Numbered from the stretch's first letter, positions 39,688 through 49,620 are shown. The stretch: 64,000 nucleotides of DNA from JBHJGS01 sp050331575 (GCA_050331575.1 JBHJGS010000024.1:55339-119338), one strand, 5' to 3'. Made by a program: numbers and translations. Notes: generated by a model from the sequence alone, not told the origin.

Positions 39688-40569
39688 TCACGCCAGCAAG
39701 CATGGCAAGGTGGCAAGCAACCGGGCCCGCCCGCCGGGCCGCCATCCGAGGGCCTGCAACCGATCGGTCGCCATGACTGAGACGCGGGCAGCGTCGGCCC
39801 GCTCCGGCAGCGCGTGCGGGCAGCCGGTCAGCCGCGCCACCTCCGCCAACAGATCGTGGCGGTCCAGCACCAGGTCGGACAGGTTGAACACCCGCCCGGC
39901 CACCTGCGGCGCCGGCAGGCCCAGCAGCAGCAGGACGGCCGCGGCCAGATCAGCGCCATGCACCTCTGTTGCCACCCGCGGCGCCACCGGCCGGCCGGCC
40001 AGAAAGTCCGCGAACAGGCCGGTCCATTTGTGCGCCCGCCCCGGTGCGGCAGGCCCGTAGACGCCGGTGGCGCGCAGGCTGACCGGCGCGAAAGCCTGAT
40101 CTTGCAACGCCGCCAATCCCTGTTCGGCCTGCAATTTGACCTGGCCATAGAGGCTGTCCGGCGCGCACGGTCTGTCTTCGTGCAGGGCCGTGCCCGGCGG
40201 AGCGCCATCATAGACCGCGCGCGACGACACAAAGAGGCCGCGTGCCACGCCGGCCGCCTTGGCGGCGTCGAACACGGCCAGGCTGCCGTGCAGATTGCGC
40301 CGCAGAAAGCCCTGCGGATCGTCCCCCTCCCCGCCGCGATAGCGACCGGGGCTGTGATGAAACGCGGCATGGATTAGCGCATCGGGCACCGGATCGAAGC
40401 GCGGCGGCGCGCGGTCCAGATCATAGTCCTGATGCGCCACCGGCGCGGAGAAAAAGCCAGGCGCCGGGGCCGTCCGGCTGAGCACGAGGATGTCGTGGCC
40501 CGCTGCCAACGCCGCCTCGACCAGGAAGGTGCCGACCAGGCCCGTGCCGCCGGTGACCGCCAGCCTCAT
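39688..40569 (-). CDS. sqdC: SqdC-like NAD-dependent reductase/epimerase of sulfolipid operon
   Basis: 293 residues from ATG 40569 (MRLAVTGGTGLVGTFLVE). Rossmann NAD site at the start and the catalytic Y-x3-K in LYGQVKLQAEQ. In Rhodobacter sphaeroides sqdB-sqdD-sqdC, SqdC is a small SDR-like protein in the same position; the order here is identical, which supports the name. It overlaps the upstream GT8 gene by four bases. Precise role of SqdC in sulfoquinovosyl diacylglycerol formation is unresolved. Confidence 0.75.
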   Translation of the reverse strand: MRLAVTGGTGLVGTFLVEAALAAGHDILVLSRTAPAPGFFSAPVAHQDYDLDRAPPRFDPVPDALIHAAFHHSPGRYRGGEGDDPQGFLRRNLHGSLAVFDAAKAAGVARGLFVSSRAVYDGAPPGTALHEDRPCAPDSLYGQVKLQAEQGLAALQDQAFAPVSLRATGVYGPAAPGRAHKWTGLFADFLAGRPVAPRVATEVHGADLAAAVLLLLGLPAPQVAGRVFNLSDLVLDRHDLLAEVARLTGCPHALPERADAARVSVMATDRLQALGWRPGGRARLLATLPCLLA

Positions 40570-41384
40570 GGCTCCGGGTCGGCAAGCGTCTTGATATCCG
40601 GCACCGCGCCGTCGCCGGCATAGGCCTGCCACAGATCGATCAGCGGCTTCAGCTTGGCCGCCTTGGGATGGCCGTCTTCCCAGGGTTTTTCATATTGATA
40701 GTGCAGGATCCGGATCGACGGCCAGTGCCACAGGTCCGGCAAATTGAACCAGACATATTGCAGCATATTGTAGACCACCGGCAGGCCATGCCAGTCGGGA
40801 AAGAAGTGCTGCAGGAAGGTCTGGTCGGTGCGCCGCCAGAACACATCCGGGCGGTCGAGCGCGCTCAGCATCGCCTCGAACATGGCCAGGCTGGGCCGGG
40901 CGGTGAAGACCCCGGAATTCATCCGATGGAAGTCGCCAAGCGACTCGTAGACATTCGGCGCGGCGCAGAATTCCGGATAGTCGAACAGCGCGTCGCAGGG
41001 CTGCAGCATCAGCGCGTCGGCGTCGATGAACACGACCCGGTCATACTCGACCAATTCCCACAGCCGCAGCTTGGCGAAATTGTCCAACGGCGTGTGAAAG
41101 GCCGGTTTCTGGCCCTTGGTGAAGGGCGCGGCCTCATGCAGCGCGCGCTTGGCATGCGCAGCGTTGAAGGCGTCAGAGGTCGGCAGCAGCTCGATGCGCA
41201 CCAGCCGCGCGCCCAAGGCAGCCACAGGGTCAAGCGCCGGCGCCGCCACCCCGCCGGTGTGCAGCACGACGCAATCGGCCGTGCTGCCGGTCAGCTTGAT
41301 GGAGCGAATCAGCGCCCGGGCGCCACGCGCATAATCGGCATTGGTGACCAGCGTGACATAGGCGCGCCCGCCGGCAGCCGCCAT
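40566..41384 (-). CDS. sqdD: Family 8 glycosyltransferase, SqdD-like
   Basis: 272 residues, glycogenin-like GT8 fold: LVTNADYARGARALIRSI, the DxD motif in FIDADALML, and LHYQYEKPWE. In R. sphaeroides SqdD is a glycogenin-like protein thought to transfer sulfoquinovose; this gene sits immediately downstream of sqdB (the two are adjacent without gap) and upstream of sqdC. Function is inferred from context and family. Confidence 0.78.
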   Translation of the reverse strand: MAAAGGRAYVTLVTNADYARGARALIRSIKLTGSTADCVVLHTGGVAAPALDPVAALGARLVRIELLPTSDAFNAAHAKRALHEAAPFTKGQKPAFHTPLDNFAKLRLWELVEYDRVVFIDADALMLQPCDALFDYPEFCAAPNVYESLGDFHRMNSGVFTARPSLAMFEAMLSALDRPDVFWRRTDQTFLQHFFPDWHGLPVVYNMLQYVWFNLPDLWHWPSIRILHYQYEKPWEDGHPKAAKLKPLIDLWQAYAGDGAVPDIKTLADPEP

Positions 41385-42605
41385 CTAACCAACCGATTTC
41401 AGGTGGCGGCCCTCTGGATCGGCATTGACCCGGCGCGCCAGATCCTTGGTCCAAGCCGAGACCGCCGGCACCCGCGCCCGGTCGATGCGATGGGCATATT
41501 TGCGCGCCACCTCCACAATCTCCTCCAACAGCCCGTCGGCCAAGGTTGTCGGCGCCAAGCCCAGGCCCATCAGGCCATCATTGCGCACCACCAGCGCATT
41601 CTCATCGGCCTCCTTGCGCGGGTTGGGCAGATAGGCGATGCGCGCGCCGGTTAGCCGCGCGACCAGTTCAGCCAGGTCGCGCACGCGGTGGGTCTCGGTC
41701 ATCTGATTGTAGATCTGCACCCGGTCGCCCCGCTTGGGCGGCGCGTTCAACACCATGTCGATGCAGCGCACGCTGTCTTGAATATGAATGAAGGCGCGGG
41801 TTTGGCCGCCGGTGCCGTGCACCGTCAGCGGATAGTCGATCGCCGCCTGGATCAGAAACCGGTTCAAGACCGTGCCGTAATCGCCGTCATAGTCAAACCG
41901 GTTGATCAGCTGTTCGTGGCGGCGCGTCTGTTCGGTATGGGTGCCCCACACGATGCCCTGATGCAGGTCGGTGACGCGAAGACCGTCATTCTGGGCGTAG
42001 AACTGGAACAGGATCTGATCCAGGCTCTTGGTCATGTGATAGACCGAGCCGGGCCGGGTCGGATACAGGATCTCGGTTTCCGCCTTGCTGCCGTCCAACG
42101 TTTCCACATCGACGCTGAGATAGCCTTCCGGGATCGCCGCGCCGACGCTGGAATAGCCGTACACGCCCATGGTGCCCAGATGCACCAGATGCGCGTCCAA
42201 CTCGCACTCGACCATGGCGGTGAGCACATTGTGGGTGGCGCTGACATTGTTGTTGACGGTGTAGACCTTGTGCCGGTCGCTCTTCATCGAATAGGGCGCG
42301 GCGCGCTGTTCGGCGAAATGCACGATGGCATCGGGCCGATGCTCGGCCAGCCACAGCCGTAGCCGCTCATATTCCGTGGCCAAGTCGATCAGGTGAAAGC
42401 CGATGCGCCGGCCGGTCAGTTCATGCCAGACGCGCACCCGCTCCTGGATGCTGTCCATCGGCGTCAGCGACTGCACGCCCAATTCGGTATCGATGCGCCG
42501 GCGCGAGAGATTGTCGAGGATGTGGATCTGATGGCCCTGGTCGGACAGGTGTAGCGCGGTCGGCCAGCCGACGAAGCCGTCGCCGCCTAGAATGGCGATT
42601 TTCAT
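41385..42605 (-). CDS. sqdB: UDP-sulfoquinovose synthase
   Basis: 406 residues, SQD1/SqdB type. Converts UDP-glucose and sulfite to UDP-sulfoquinovose. Seen: NAD site ILGGDGFVGWPTALHLS, LTPMDSIQERVRVWHELTG, IVHFAEQRAAPYSM, the catalytic YHMTK, and LHQGIVWGTHTEQTRR. These signatures distinguish it from ordinary UDP-glucose epimerases. It heads the sqdBDC-type operon for sulfoquinovosyl diacylglycerol. sqdA is not in the window. Confidence 0.93.
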   Translation of the reverse strand: MKIAILGGDGFVGWPTALHLSDQGHQIHILDNLSRRRIDTELGVQSLTPMDSIQERVRVWHELTGRRIGFHLIDLATEYERLRLWLAEHRPDAIVHFAEQRAAPYSMKSDRHKVYTVNNNVSATHNVLTAMVECELDAHLVHLGTMGVYGYSSVGAAIPEGYLSVDVETLDGSKAETEILYPTRPGSVYHMTKSLDQILFQFYAQNDGLRVTDLHQGIVWGTHTEQTRRHEQLINRFDYDGDYGTVLNRFLIQAAIDYPLTVHGTGGQTRAFIHIQDSVRCIDMVLNAPPKRGDRVQIYNQMTETHRVRDLAELVARLTGARIAYLPNPRKEADENALVVRNDGLMGLGLAPTTLADGLLEEIVEVARKYAHRIDRARVPAVSAWTKDLARRVNADPEGRHLKSVG

Positions 42606-42913
42606 GCGTAATCCTTGGTCTTGCCTGTTGCCTGGATGAGTTGCCGGTTTGCACTCCGGTGGCCGACCCTGGTGTGAGTCCGAGCCCCAAAGTCTGCGAC
42701 ACTGCCCCGGCCAGACGGGGTCTGTCCAGGCACCGAGGGCAAGAAATCACCAAGACGCGGCCCACCGCTGGCCTATGGCACTATCTGACCGATTGGTATC
42801 GCACAGCGAGTCCCATCGGTCCGATATTGCTTGATCAGAACGCAAGAGGCGCCCGGCGGTTGCTCCATGCCGGGCGGCACAACACCGCCGCCGGGCCGAA
42901 TCCCTCCGCGGCG
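42606..42913. promoter_or_regulatory. Upstream region of the sqd operon
   Basis: 308 bp between the RND adaptor stop and sqdB start, both on the minus strand. It contains a strong hairpin (42706-42730), a perfect 11-bp palindrome ATCGGTCCGAT (~42814-42824), and no credible gene. It should terminate the efflux operon and start the sqd operon. I looked for a cobalamin or other known riboswitch and did not recognise one. Confidence 0.45.
42706..42730 (-). terminator. Strong hairpin in the efflux-sqd gap
   Basis: On the minus strand CCTGG-A-CAGAC-CCC-GTCTG-G-CCGGG forms a stem of ten pairs with one mismatch and a three-base loop. It lies ~185 bp after the adaptor stop and ~100 bp before sqdB. 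No T-run follows, so it may be a Rho-assisted terminator or a leader structure of sqdB. Confidence 0.4.
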
Positions 42914-44023
42914 TCACCCACTCACGGTCACCCCCGGAGCCTTCGCCAATTCCACGCTCTGACCGGGCCGCAGGCGTTCGCCGCCGCGGATGACCACGCG
43001 ATCGCCGGGACCGATCTCGCCGATCACCTCCAGATAGTCACCCTCCGCGGTGCCGGTGTCCACGCTCACCCGCACAGCGGTGAGATCCTCACCGATCACG
43101 AACACATAGGAGGCGCCGGCGCGCAGGATCAACGCATCGCGCGGCACCGCAACGACCTCGCGCGGCGCCGCCGATGGCAGAGCCACGCGCACCGCGCTGC
43201 CGATCAGCCAGGCGGCCTGATCCGGGATCACGCGCACCTCCACCGCGCGGCTGACCGCATCGCCGACCGGGATGATCGTGCGGATGCGCCCGGGCACCCG
43301 GCGGGCGTCATCGATCACGTCGACCGCCTGCCCATCTGACAGGCTGGCCGCCAGCGACACCGGCACCTGCAGCCGAATTTCCGGTCGCCGGGTATCGACC
43401 AGGCGCACCAGTTCGCGTCCCGGATTGGCGAATTCGCCCACCTGCGCCCGACGCGCCACGACCCGACCGGGAAACGGCGCGCGCACCTGGGTGCGGGCGA
43501 TATTCACCTCCGCCCGCTTCAAAGCGTTGCGTGCCCGCGCCAAATCCTGGGCGGTGGCCTCGCGGTCGGCGATCGCCTGGTCCAGCCGCGCCATCGGGGT
43601 GTTGCGGGTGGCCGCCAGTTCCTCGACGCGGGCGACATCCTTGTTCAGAAACACCAGCCGCGCTTCCAACCGCTTCACATCGGCGGCGGCATCGGCGCGG
43701 GCCAGTTGCCAGTCGCGATCGTCAATGCGCGCGATGACCGCGCCTTCATCGACATCGGCGCCCACCTCGGCGATCCAGGTGACGCTGCCGGAGATGGCCG
43801 CCGCGACGATGCTGTCGTCCGGGCTGATCACCGTGCCGGGCATTTGCACCACCGGGGCCATGCGCAGGCGCTTGGCCTCGGCCACCACCACCTTGGCCGG
43901 CGGCGGGCCTTGATCGGGCCCTTGTTGCGCCTTGACCGGGCCGGTGGCGGAAAGCACAATCCCAGCGCTGATCACCGCCAGGGCAAGCAGGGCCGCGGCC
44001 CCGCCAAGCATTAGCCGTTTCAT
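42914..44023 (-). CDS. RND efflux periplasmic adaptor subunit (MFP)
   Basis: 369 residues with an N-terminal hydrophobic leader (residues 1-32, ending VKAQQG). Barrel-sandwich/lipoyl segments SVTWIAEVGADVDEGAVIARID and RAPFPGRVVARRAQVGEFANPG flank a coiled-coil hairpin rich in A/R/E; the C-terminal part is GPGDRVVIRGGERL. It bridges inner-membrane pump and outer-membrane channel. It follows the pump gene by 52 bp. No TolC-type gene is nearby. Confidence 0.9.
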   Translation of the reverse strand: MKRLMLGGAAALLALAVISAGIVLSATGPVKAQQGPDQGPPPAKVVVAEAKRLRMAPVVQMPGTVISPDDSIVAAAISGSVTWIAEVGADVDEGAVIARIDDRDWQLARADAAADVKRLEARLVFLNKDVARVEELAATRNTPMARLDQAIADREATAQDLARARNALKRAEVNIARTQVRAPFPGRVVARRAQVGEFANPGRELVRLVDTRRPEIRLQVPVSLAASLSDGQAVDVIDDARRVPGRIRTIIPVGDAVSRAVEVRVIPDQAAWLIGSAVRVALPSAAPREVVAVPRDALILRAGASYVFVIGEDLTAVRVSVDTGTAEGDYLEVIGEIGPGDRVVIRGGERLRPGQSVELAKAPGVTVSG

Positions 44024-44075
44024 CGGTTCGGTTCCTTCTTCGCTGTCGTGGCTGTCGTTTATCGGGTTTGTGTGA

Positions 44076-47000
44076 CTATTCCGCTGGCGCCAGTTGCGGT
44101 GCGGGCTGTCTTGGCGCGGTCAGCTGCAACAGGCTGGGCAACAGGATCAGGGTGAACAGGGTCGACACGCTCATGCCGCCGACGATCACCGCGGCCATGC
44201 CGCGATAGATCAGGCTGCCGGCCCCCGGGATCAGCACCAAGGGCAGCATGCCGGCGATCGAGGTGAGCGTGCTCATTAAGATCGGCCGCAGCCGCAGCCG
44301 CAGCGCCTGGTGCACCGCGTCCTTGCGCGCCAGGCCCTCCGCCTCAGACCGGCGGGTTTCCACCACCAAGAGGATCGCGTTGTTCACCACCAGGCCCAGC
44401 AAGATGATGAAGCCGATCATGCCCAGCAGGTCCAGCGGGGCGAAGCTGACGGTGTTGAGCAGCTGCAGCGCCAGCACCCCGCCCACCGTGGCCATGGGCA
44501 GCGCGACCACGACGATGGCGGCATCGCGCACCGACTGAAACAGCGCGGCCATGATCAGGAACAGCAGCACCACCGCCACACCGAAATTCGATCCCAGCGT
44601 GATCAGCGCCCGGTTCAGGGCCGAGGCGTCACCGCCATAGGCGAGCACCCCGTCGGCCGGCAGCAGGCGGCGCAATTCCGGCTCGACCTCCCGCTTCAGG
44701 GTCTCGATCGCGGTTTGCAGCGCCATGCCTTCAGGCGGGTTGACCTGAAGCGTGATGGTGCGCCGGCCGTCGACCCGCTGAATGTTCGACGGGCCGACAT
44801 CGCGCCGGATCGTCACCAGATCGCCCAGCGGCACCACGCCGCCGTCCGGCGTCGCCACGGGCACGCTTTCCAAATATTCCGGCGCGTCCCATTCCCCGGC
44901 GCGCAGGATCATGTCGACCCGGCGATCGCCGTAGAAATATTCGCCCAGCCACAGCCCGTCGCCCAGGGCGCGGATAGTGCGCGCCACGGCGTCCCGGGTC
45001 AGACCCATCTCGGCGATGCGCCGATCATTCGGGGTGACGCGGATCTCCGGGGCGACCACCTGCGGATCGGGATTCGGCCGCGCCTGGGTGCCGGGCAGGG
45101 CCGCGGCGATCAGCTCCTGGCCGGCCGCGGCGGCATCCGCCAGCGCCACGGGATCGGCGGATTGCAGATACACGCTGATCGCGCCGCCGCCGCCGAAGCC
45201 GCCGAACAGATTGCCCTGCTGGCAGAAGCTGCGCACATCGGGAAAGCCCGTCAGCACCTGGTTGCAGACAATGTCCTCCAGCTCCTTGACGCGGGACTGA
45301 TCCTTGGCGCGGACGCCGATATTGCCGCCCCAGGGGCCGGTGAACAGATAGTAATTCTTCAGTTCGGGCTGCTTGCTGCCGTCCATATAGGGCTGCAGGC
45401 GTTCCACCACCACATCGGCGAATTCCCGGCGCATGGTCTCCGCCGTCGAGCCGCTGGGAAAATTGATGAAGGCGTCGACGGCATCGCGCTTGACCGGCGG
45501 CAGATAATTGATCTGCGGCAGCAAGGCCCAGGTCAGCGCCACGGGCCCGGCAATCAACACCGCCACCCAAGCCGCCGCGCGCAGACGCGTCCCGGTCGCC
45601 CGCATCAGCAACGCTGCGATGCCCGTCCACCAGCGCTCCGCCTGCGGTCGCGGCCGCGCCGGCTTGAAGAACCGGCGCGCCGCCGTGGGCAGCACGGTGA
45701 CCGCGACGATCAGGCTGACCGAGACGGCGATCGCGATGGTCAGCGCCAGATCCGCGAACAACTGGCCTTCGACATCCTTCATGAAGATGATCGGCACGAA
45801 GATCGCCACGGTGGTGGCGGTGGAGGCCAGCAGCGCGCCCCACACCTGTTTCGCGCCCAACGCCGCGGCCTCGTCTGGACGTCGGCCCTGTTCGCGCAGC
45901 CGCACGATATTTTCCAGCACCACGATCGCCGCATCCAGCACCATGCCGGTGGCGAAGGCCAGGCCGGCCAGCGAGATCACATTGACCGACCGGCCGAACA
46001 GGTTCAGCACCAGAAACGTGGCCATCATGCAGATCGGGATGGTCGTGGCGATCAGCAGGGTGGCGCGCATCTGGCGCAAAAACCACCACAAGGCGCCCAC
46101 CGCCAGCAGCGCGCCGACCAGCAGATTGTTGGTGAGCATGGCGATGGCGCGCAGGATGAACACCGAGGGGTCAAAGCTCTTGCGGATGGTCACGCCCTGC
46201 TCGGCTAGCACGCTCTGGTTCAGGTCGTCGATCACCTCGGTCACCGCGGCGATGCCGGCCAACACATTGGCGCCGGAGGCGCGCTTGACCTCCAGGCCGA
46301 TGGCGGGATTGCCGTTCTGGATCGTGACGGCACCGAAATCATTGGGCGCCAGCTCAATCTCGGCGATATCGGCCAGCCGGATCGGGGTTTCGCCGCGCCA
46401 GTCCAGGATCAGGTCTTCCAGCTCATCGACCCGGTACCGCCCTTCAAAGCGCAGGGCGAAGTCACGCCGGCCGACGGTGACGGTGCCGCCGGAGACATCG
46501 TTGGCGCGGCCGATGCGCTGGGCCATGGCATCGATGTCGATGCCCAGCTGGGCGGCGCGGTAGGGGTCGAACACCACCCGCAGGATCCGCTCGCCGGCAT
46601 CGGAATTGACCTGCACGGAGGCGACCTGCTGCAACGCCTCCAGTTCCGGCACCACCAGCTCATTGATGGTGTCGACCAGCGATTCGTAGTCGACCGCGGC
46701 GGTGTTGCTGCCCAACTGCTGGGTGAACAGATAGATCAGCGTCTGGCCCGCGTCGCCGCCGCCGTTGGAGATCACGCGCGGCCGGTCGGCATCGGCGGGC
46801 AAGGTTCGGATGCGCTGTAGCCGGCTGGACACCTCGGCGAACGCCTTGTCCATGTCGGTGTTCAGCGCGAATTGCAGATTGATCCAGGCGCCGCCGGAAT
46901 TTGACCAGGACTGCATCAGCAATAGGCCCGGCACGCCCTGCAGCACATCTTCAATCGGCTCGACCAGTTCTGCTTCGATCTCGCGCGGGGAGGCGGCGCG

Positions 47001-47153
47001 CCAGCCCGCCTGCACGCCCAGCACCGGTCGTTCGATATTCGGAAACAGCTGTACCGGCAGCCGGGTCAGCGACAACAGACCCAACAACACGGCGATGGTC
47101 ACCATCACCGCCACGGCGGCAGGATTTTTCAGGCTGTGGCTGGTCAGACTCAT
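44076..47153 (-). CDS. RND efflux transporter permease
   Basis: 1025-residue inner-membrane pump from ATG 47153 (MSLTSHSLKNPAAVAVMVTIAVLLGLL); an upstream open extension is not expected to be translated. Twelve helices, two large periplasmic loops and the RND repeats are present. Helix 4 reads ATGMVLDAAIVVLENI with a single proton-relay aspartate where AcrB has a DD pair. Gene order is pump then adaptor, the reverse of the common one. Substrate is unknown. Confidence 0.92.
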   Translation of the reverse strand: MSLTSHSLKNPAAVAVMVTIAVLLGLLSLTRLPVQLFPNIERPVLGVQAGWRAASPREIEAELVEPIEDVLQGVPGLLLMQSWSNSGGAWINLQFALNTDMDKAFAEVSSRLQRIRTLPADADRPRVISNGGGDAGQTLIYLFTQQLGSNTAAVDYESLVDTINELVVPELEALQQVASVQVNSDAGERILRVVFDPYRAAQLGIDIDAMAQRIGRANDVSGGTVTVGRRDFALRFEGRYRVDELEDLILDWRGETPIRLADIAEIELAPNDFGAVTIQNGNPAIGLEVKRASGANVLAGIAAVTEVIDDLNQSVLAEQGVTIRKSFDPSVFILRAIAMLTNNLLVGALLAVGALWWFLRQMRATLLIATTIPICMMATFLVLNLFGRSVNVISLAGLAFATGMVLDAAIVVLENIVRLREQGRRPDEAAALGAKQVWGALLASTATTVAIFVPIIFMKDVEGQLFADLALTIAIAVSVSLIVAVTVLPTAARRFFKPARPRPQAERWWTGIAALLMRATGTRLRAAAWVAVLIAGPVALTWALLPQINYLPPVKRDAVDAFINFPSGSTAETMRREFADVVVERLQPYMDGSKQPELKNYYLFTGPWGGNIGVRAKDQSRVKELEDIVCNQVLTGFPDVRSFCQQGNLFGGFGGGGAISVYLQSADPVALADAAAAGQELIAAALPGTQARPNPDPQVVAPEIRVTPNDRRIAEMGLTRDAVARTIRALGDGLWLGEYFYGDRRVDMILRAGEWDAPEYLESVPVATPDGGVVPLGDLVTIRRDVGPSNIQRVDGRRTITLQVNPPEGMALQTAIETLKREVEPELRRLLPADGVLAYGGDASALNRALITLGSNFGVAVVLLFLIMAALFQSVRDAAIVVVALPMATVGGVLALQLLNTVSFAPLDLLGMIGFIILLGLVVNNAILLVVETRRSEAEGLARKDAVHQALRLRLRPILMSTLTSIAGMLPLVLIPGAGSLIYRGMAAVIVGGMSVSTLFTLILLPSLLQLTAPRQPAPQLAPAE

Positions 47154-47588
47154 GTCCCGGTCCCATCGCGGCTGGCTCGATGAGGCGGACCCTGGGTCAG
47201 CGGCCTGCGGCGATCCACCGCTTTGCGATGACAGGTGAGCGGCCTGCGACGACCCGCAGACGGGGGCGGGCGGCGTCGGCCGGCAATCCGATGGGGCCCT
47301 TTGGTTTTTTCTCGTTCCAGGAGGGGGGGCGGAACGGGACCTGAGGGACACCCATCGGACCGGCCACGACGACAGTAGGAGCTGACCTCGCCCTACAAGA
47401 GTCACCCTAGGCAAGCGGGGCTGAACCGGCGCTGAATGTGTCTGTCAGAAATGGTGCAGCCAAGGATCGATTATTGCGTGGCGACGGCGGCCCGGTGTCG
47501 TCCCAGTGTCATCGCGGTGTCGTCGATTTACCCTGGCTGACACGGACGGCGAAAACGCGGTGAGGCAAGTTGAACATTCGCGGCCGCA
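47154..47588. other. Gene-free 435-bp region between efflux pump and ecm
   Basis: No coding frame here has a ribosome site or family resemblance. It should carry the pump promoter. An imperfect 18-bp direct repeat (AGCGGCCTGCGRCGAYCC) is present at about 47199 and 47238, 39 bp apart. I see no operator or hairpin beyond that. Confidence 0.5.
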
Positions 47589-49565
47589 TCACGCCGCCTT
47601 CTCACCGCCGACCAGATTGACGATGTCGGCGATGATGTCGGTCAGCTTAAAGTCCTTGGGTGTGTAGACGCGGGCGACGCCGGCGGCTTTTAGGCGGGCT
47701 TCGTCGGCCGGGGGGATGATGCCGCCAACCACCACGGGGATATCGGCGATGCCGGCGGCATGCATGCGCGCCATCACGTCGGTGACCAGCAGCACATGCG
47801 AGCCCGACAGAATCGACAGCCCGACCACATGCACGCTTTCCTCCACCGCGGCATTGACGATTTCCGCAGGCGTCAGGCGGATGCCCTCATAAACCACCTC
47901 AAGCCCGCAATCGCGGGCGCGCGCGGCGATCTGTTCGGCGCCGTTGGAATGGCCGTCCAGCCCCGGTTTGCCGACCAGGAATTTCAGCCGCCGGCCGAGC
48001 CGCTGCGAGACCTCATTGACCCGGGCGCGCACCGGCTCCAGACCGGCGGCGCCTTCCCGGGCGCCGGAGGCCACCCCGGTAGGAGCGCGATATTCGCCGA
48101 ACACCTGGCGCAGCGTGTCGCCCCATTCGCCGGTGGTGCCGCCGGCCTTGGCCAGCGCGATGGAGGCGGGCAGTATGTTGCGGCCTTCCCGGGCGGCGGC
48201 ATCCAGCTCCGCCAGTGCGGCACGGACTGCGGCGCCATCGCGCTGCTCCCGCCAGGCTTGCAGCCGCTCGATCTGTTCCTGCTCAGCGGCCTCATCCACG
48301 GTCAGGATCCCATCCTCGCCGGCAGTCAGCGGGCTTTCCTCGGTCTCGGTGAAGGCATTGACGCCGACCACGGTCTGCTCGCCCGTCTCGATGGCGGAAA
48401 CCCGCGCGGCGTGGGAGGCGACCAACTGCTGCTTCATATAGCTGGAGTCGATCGCCGCCACCGCACCGCCCATGGCATCGATGCGGGCCAGTTCCGCGCG
48501 CGCCTCGTCCTTCAACTCTTCGACCTTGCGCTCCACGGCGGGATTGCCGTCGAACAGATCGTCGAACTCCAGAAGATCGGTCTCATAGGCCACGATCTGT
48601 TGCAGGCGCAGCGACCATTGCTGATCCCACGGCCGCGGCAGCCCGAGCGCCTCATTCCAGGTGGGCAATTGCACCGCCCGCGCCCGCGCCTTCTTGGACA
48701 GCACCACCGCCAGCATCTCCAGCAGGATGCGGTAGACATTGTTTTCCGGCTGCGGTTCGGTCAGGCCCAGGGAATTCACCTGCATGCCGTAGCGGAAGCG
48801 GCGAAATTTCGGATTGTCCACGCCGTAACGCTCTTGGGTGATCTCATCCCAAAGATCGACGAACGCGCGCATCTTGCACATCTCGGTGATGAAGCGGATG
48901 CCGGCATTCACGAAGAAGGAGATACGGCCGACCACGGCGGGAAAATCCTCCGACGACACCGCGCCGGAGGCCTTCACCGTGTCCAGCACCGCGCAGGCGG
49001 TGGCCAGCGCATAGGCCAGCTCCTGCACCGGCGTGGCGCCGGCTTCTTGCAGGTGATAGCTGCACACATTGGTCGGGTTCCATTTCGGCAGATTGGCCCA
49101 GCAATAGGTCACCGTGTCGGAGATCAGCTTCATGCTGGGTTCCGGCGGGAACACATAGGTGCCGCGGGAGAGATATTCCTTGATGATGTCGTTCTGCACC
49201 GTGCCCATCAGCTTGGACGGGTCCGCGCCCTGCTCCTCGGCACAGGCGATATACAGCGCCAACAGCCAGTTCGCCGTGGCATTGATGGTCATGGAGGTGT
49301 TCATGCGCTCCAGCGGGATCTGGTCGAACAGCAGGCGCATGTCGCCCAGATGGCCGATCGGCACGCCGACCTTGCCGACCTCGCCCTTGGCCAGAACATG
49401 ATCGCCGTCATAGCCGGTCTGCGTCGGCAGATCGAAGGCGACGCTCAAGCCGGTCTGGCCTTTCATAAGGTTGCGGCGGTACAGCGCGTTGGACGCGCGC
49501 GCCGAGGAATGCCCGGAATAGGTCCGGATCAGCCAGGGTTTGTCCCGCTCAGGCGCTGTCGTCAT
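47589..49565 (-). CDS. ecm: Ethylmalonyl-CoA mutase (MeaA)
   Basis: 658-residue B12-dependent mutase that turns ethylmalonyl-CoA into methylsuccinyl-CoA in the ethylmalonyl-CoA pathway. The N-terminal TIM barrel has TYSGHSSARASN, LSVAFDLPTQTGYD and MNTSMTINATA; the C-terminal B12-binding domain has the D-x-H-x2-G base-off motif in GKPGLDGHSNG and GLSILSGSHVLL. Sequence fits the MeaA type rather than methylmalonyl-CoA mutase. It diverges from ccr, the preceding step in the pathway, and mcd (next step) follows ccr. Confidence 0.95.
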   Translation of the reverse strand: MTTAPERDKPWLIRTYSGHSSARASNALYRRNLMKGQTGLSVAFDLPTQTGYDGDHVLAKGEVGKVGVPIGHLGDMRLLFDQIPLERMNTSMTINATANWLLALYIACAEEQGADPSKLMGTVQNDIIKEYLSRGTYVFPPEPSMKLISDTVTYCWANLPKWNPTNVCSYHLQEAGATPVQELAYALATACAVLDTVKASGAVSSEDFPAVVGRISFFVNAGIRFITEMCKMRAFVDLWDEITQERYGVDNPKFRRFRYGMQVNSLGLTEPQPENNVYRILLEMLAVVLSKKARARAVQLPTWNEALGLPRPWDQQWSLRLQQIVAYETDLLEFDDLFDGNPAVERKVEELKDEARAELARIDAMGGAVAAIDSSYMKQQLVASHAARVSAIETGEQTVVGVNAFTETEESPLTAGEDGILTVDEAAEQEQIERLQAWREQRDGAAVRAALAELDAAAREGRNILPASIALAKAGGTTGEWGDTLRQVFGEYRAPTGVASGAREGAAGLEPVRARVNEVSQRLGRRLKFLVGKPGLDGHSNGAEQIAARARDCGLEVVYEGIRLTPAEIVNAAVEESVHVVGLSILSGSHVLLVTDVMARMHAAGIADIPVVVGGIIPPADEARLKAAGVARVYTPKDFKLTDIIADIVNLVGGEKAA

Positions 49566-49620
49566 CGGCTGGCTCCTTCTGGGTCAGGCTGTGGCATGGG
49601 CGCACCATCTATCTCATAAT

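Noticed and set aside
42606..42913. Cobalamin or other riboswitch before sqdB
   Set aside because: The region is structured but does not show the conserved B12-box or another known aptamer core.
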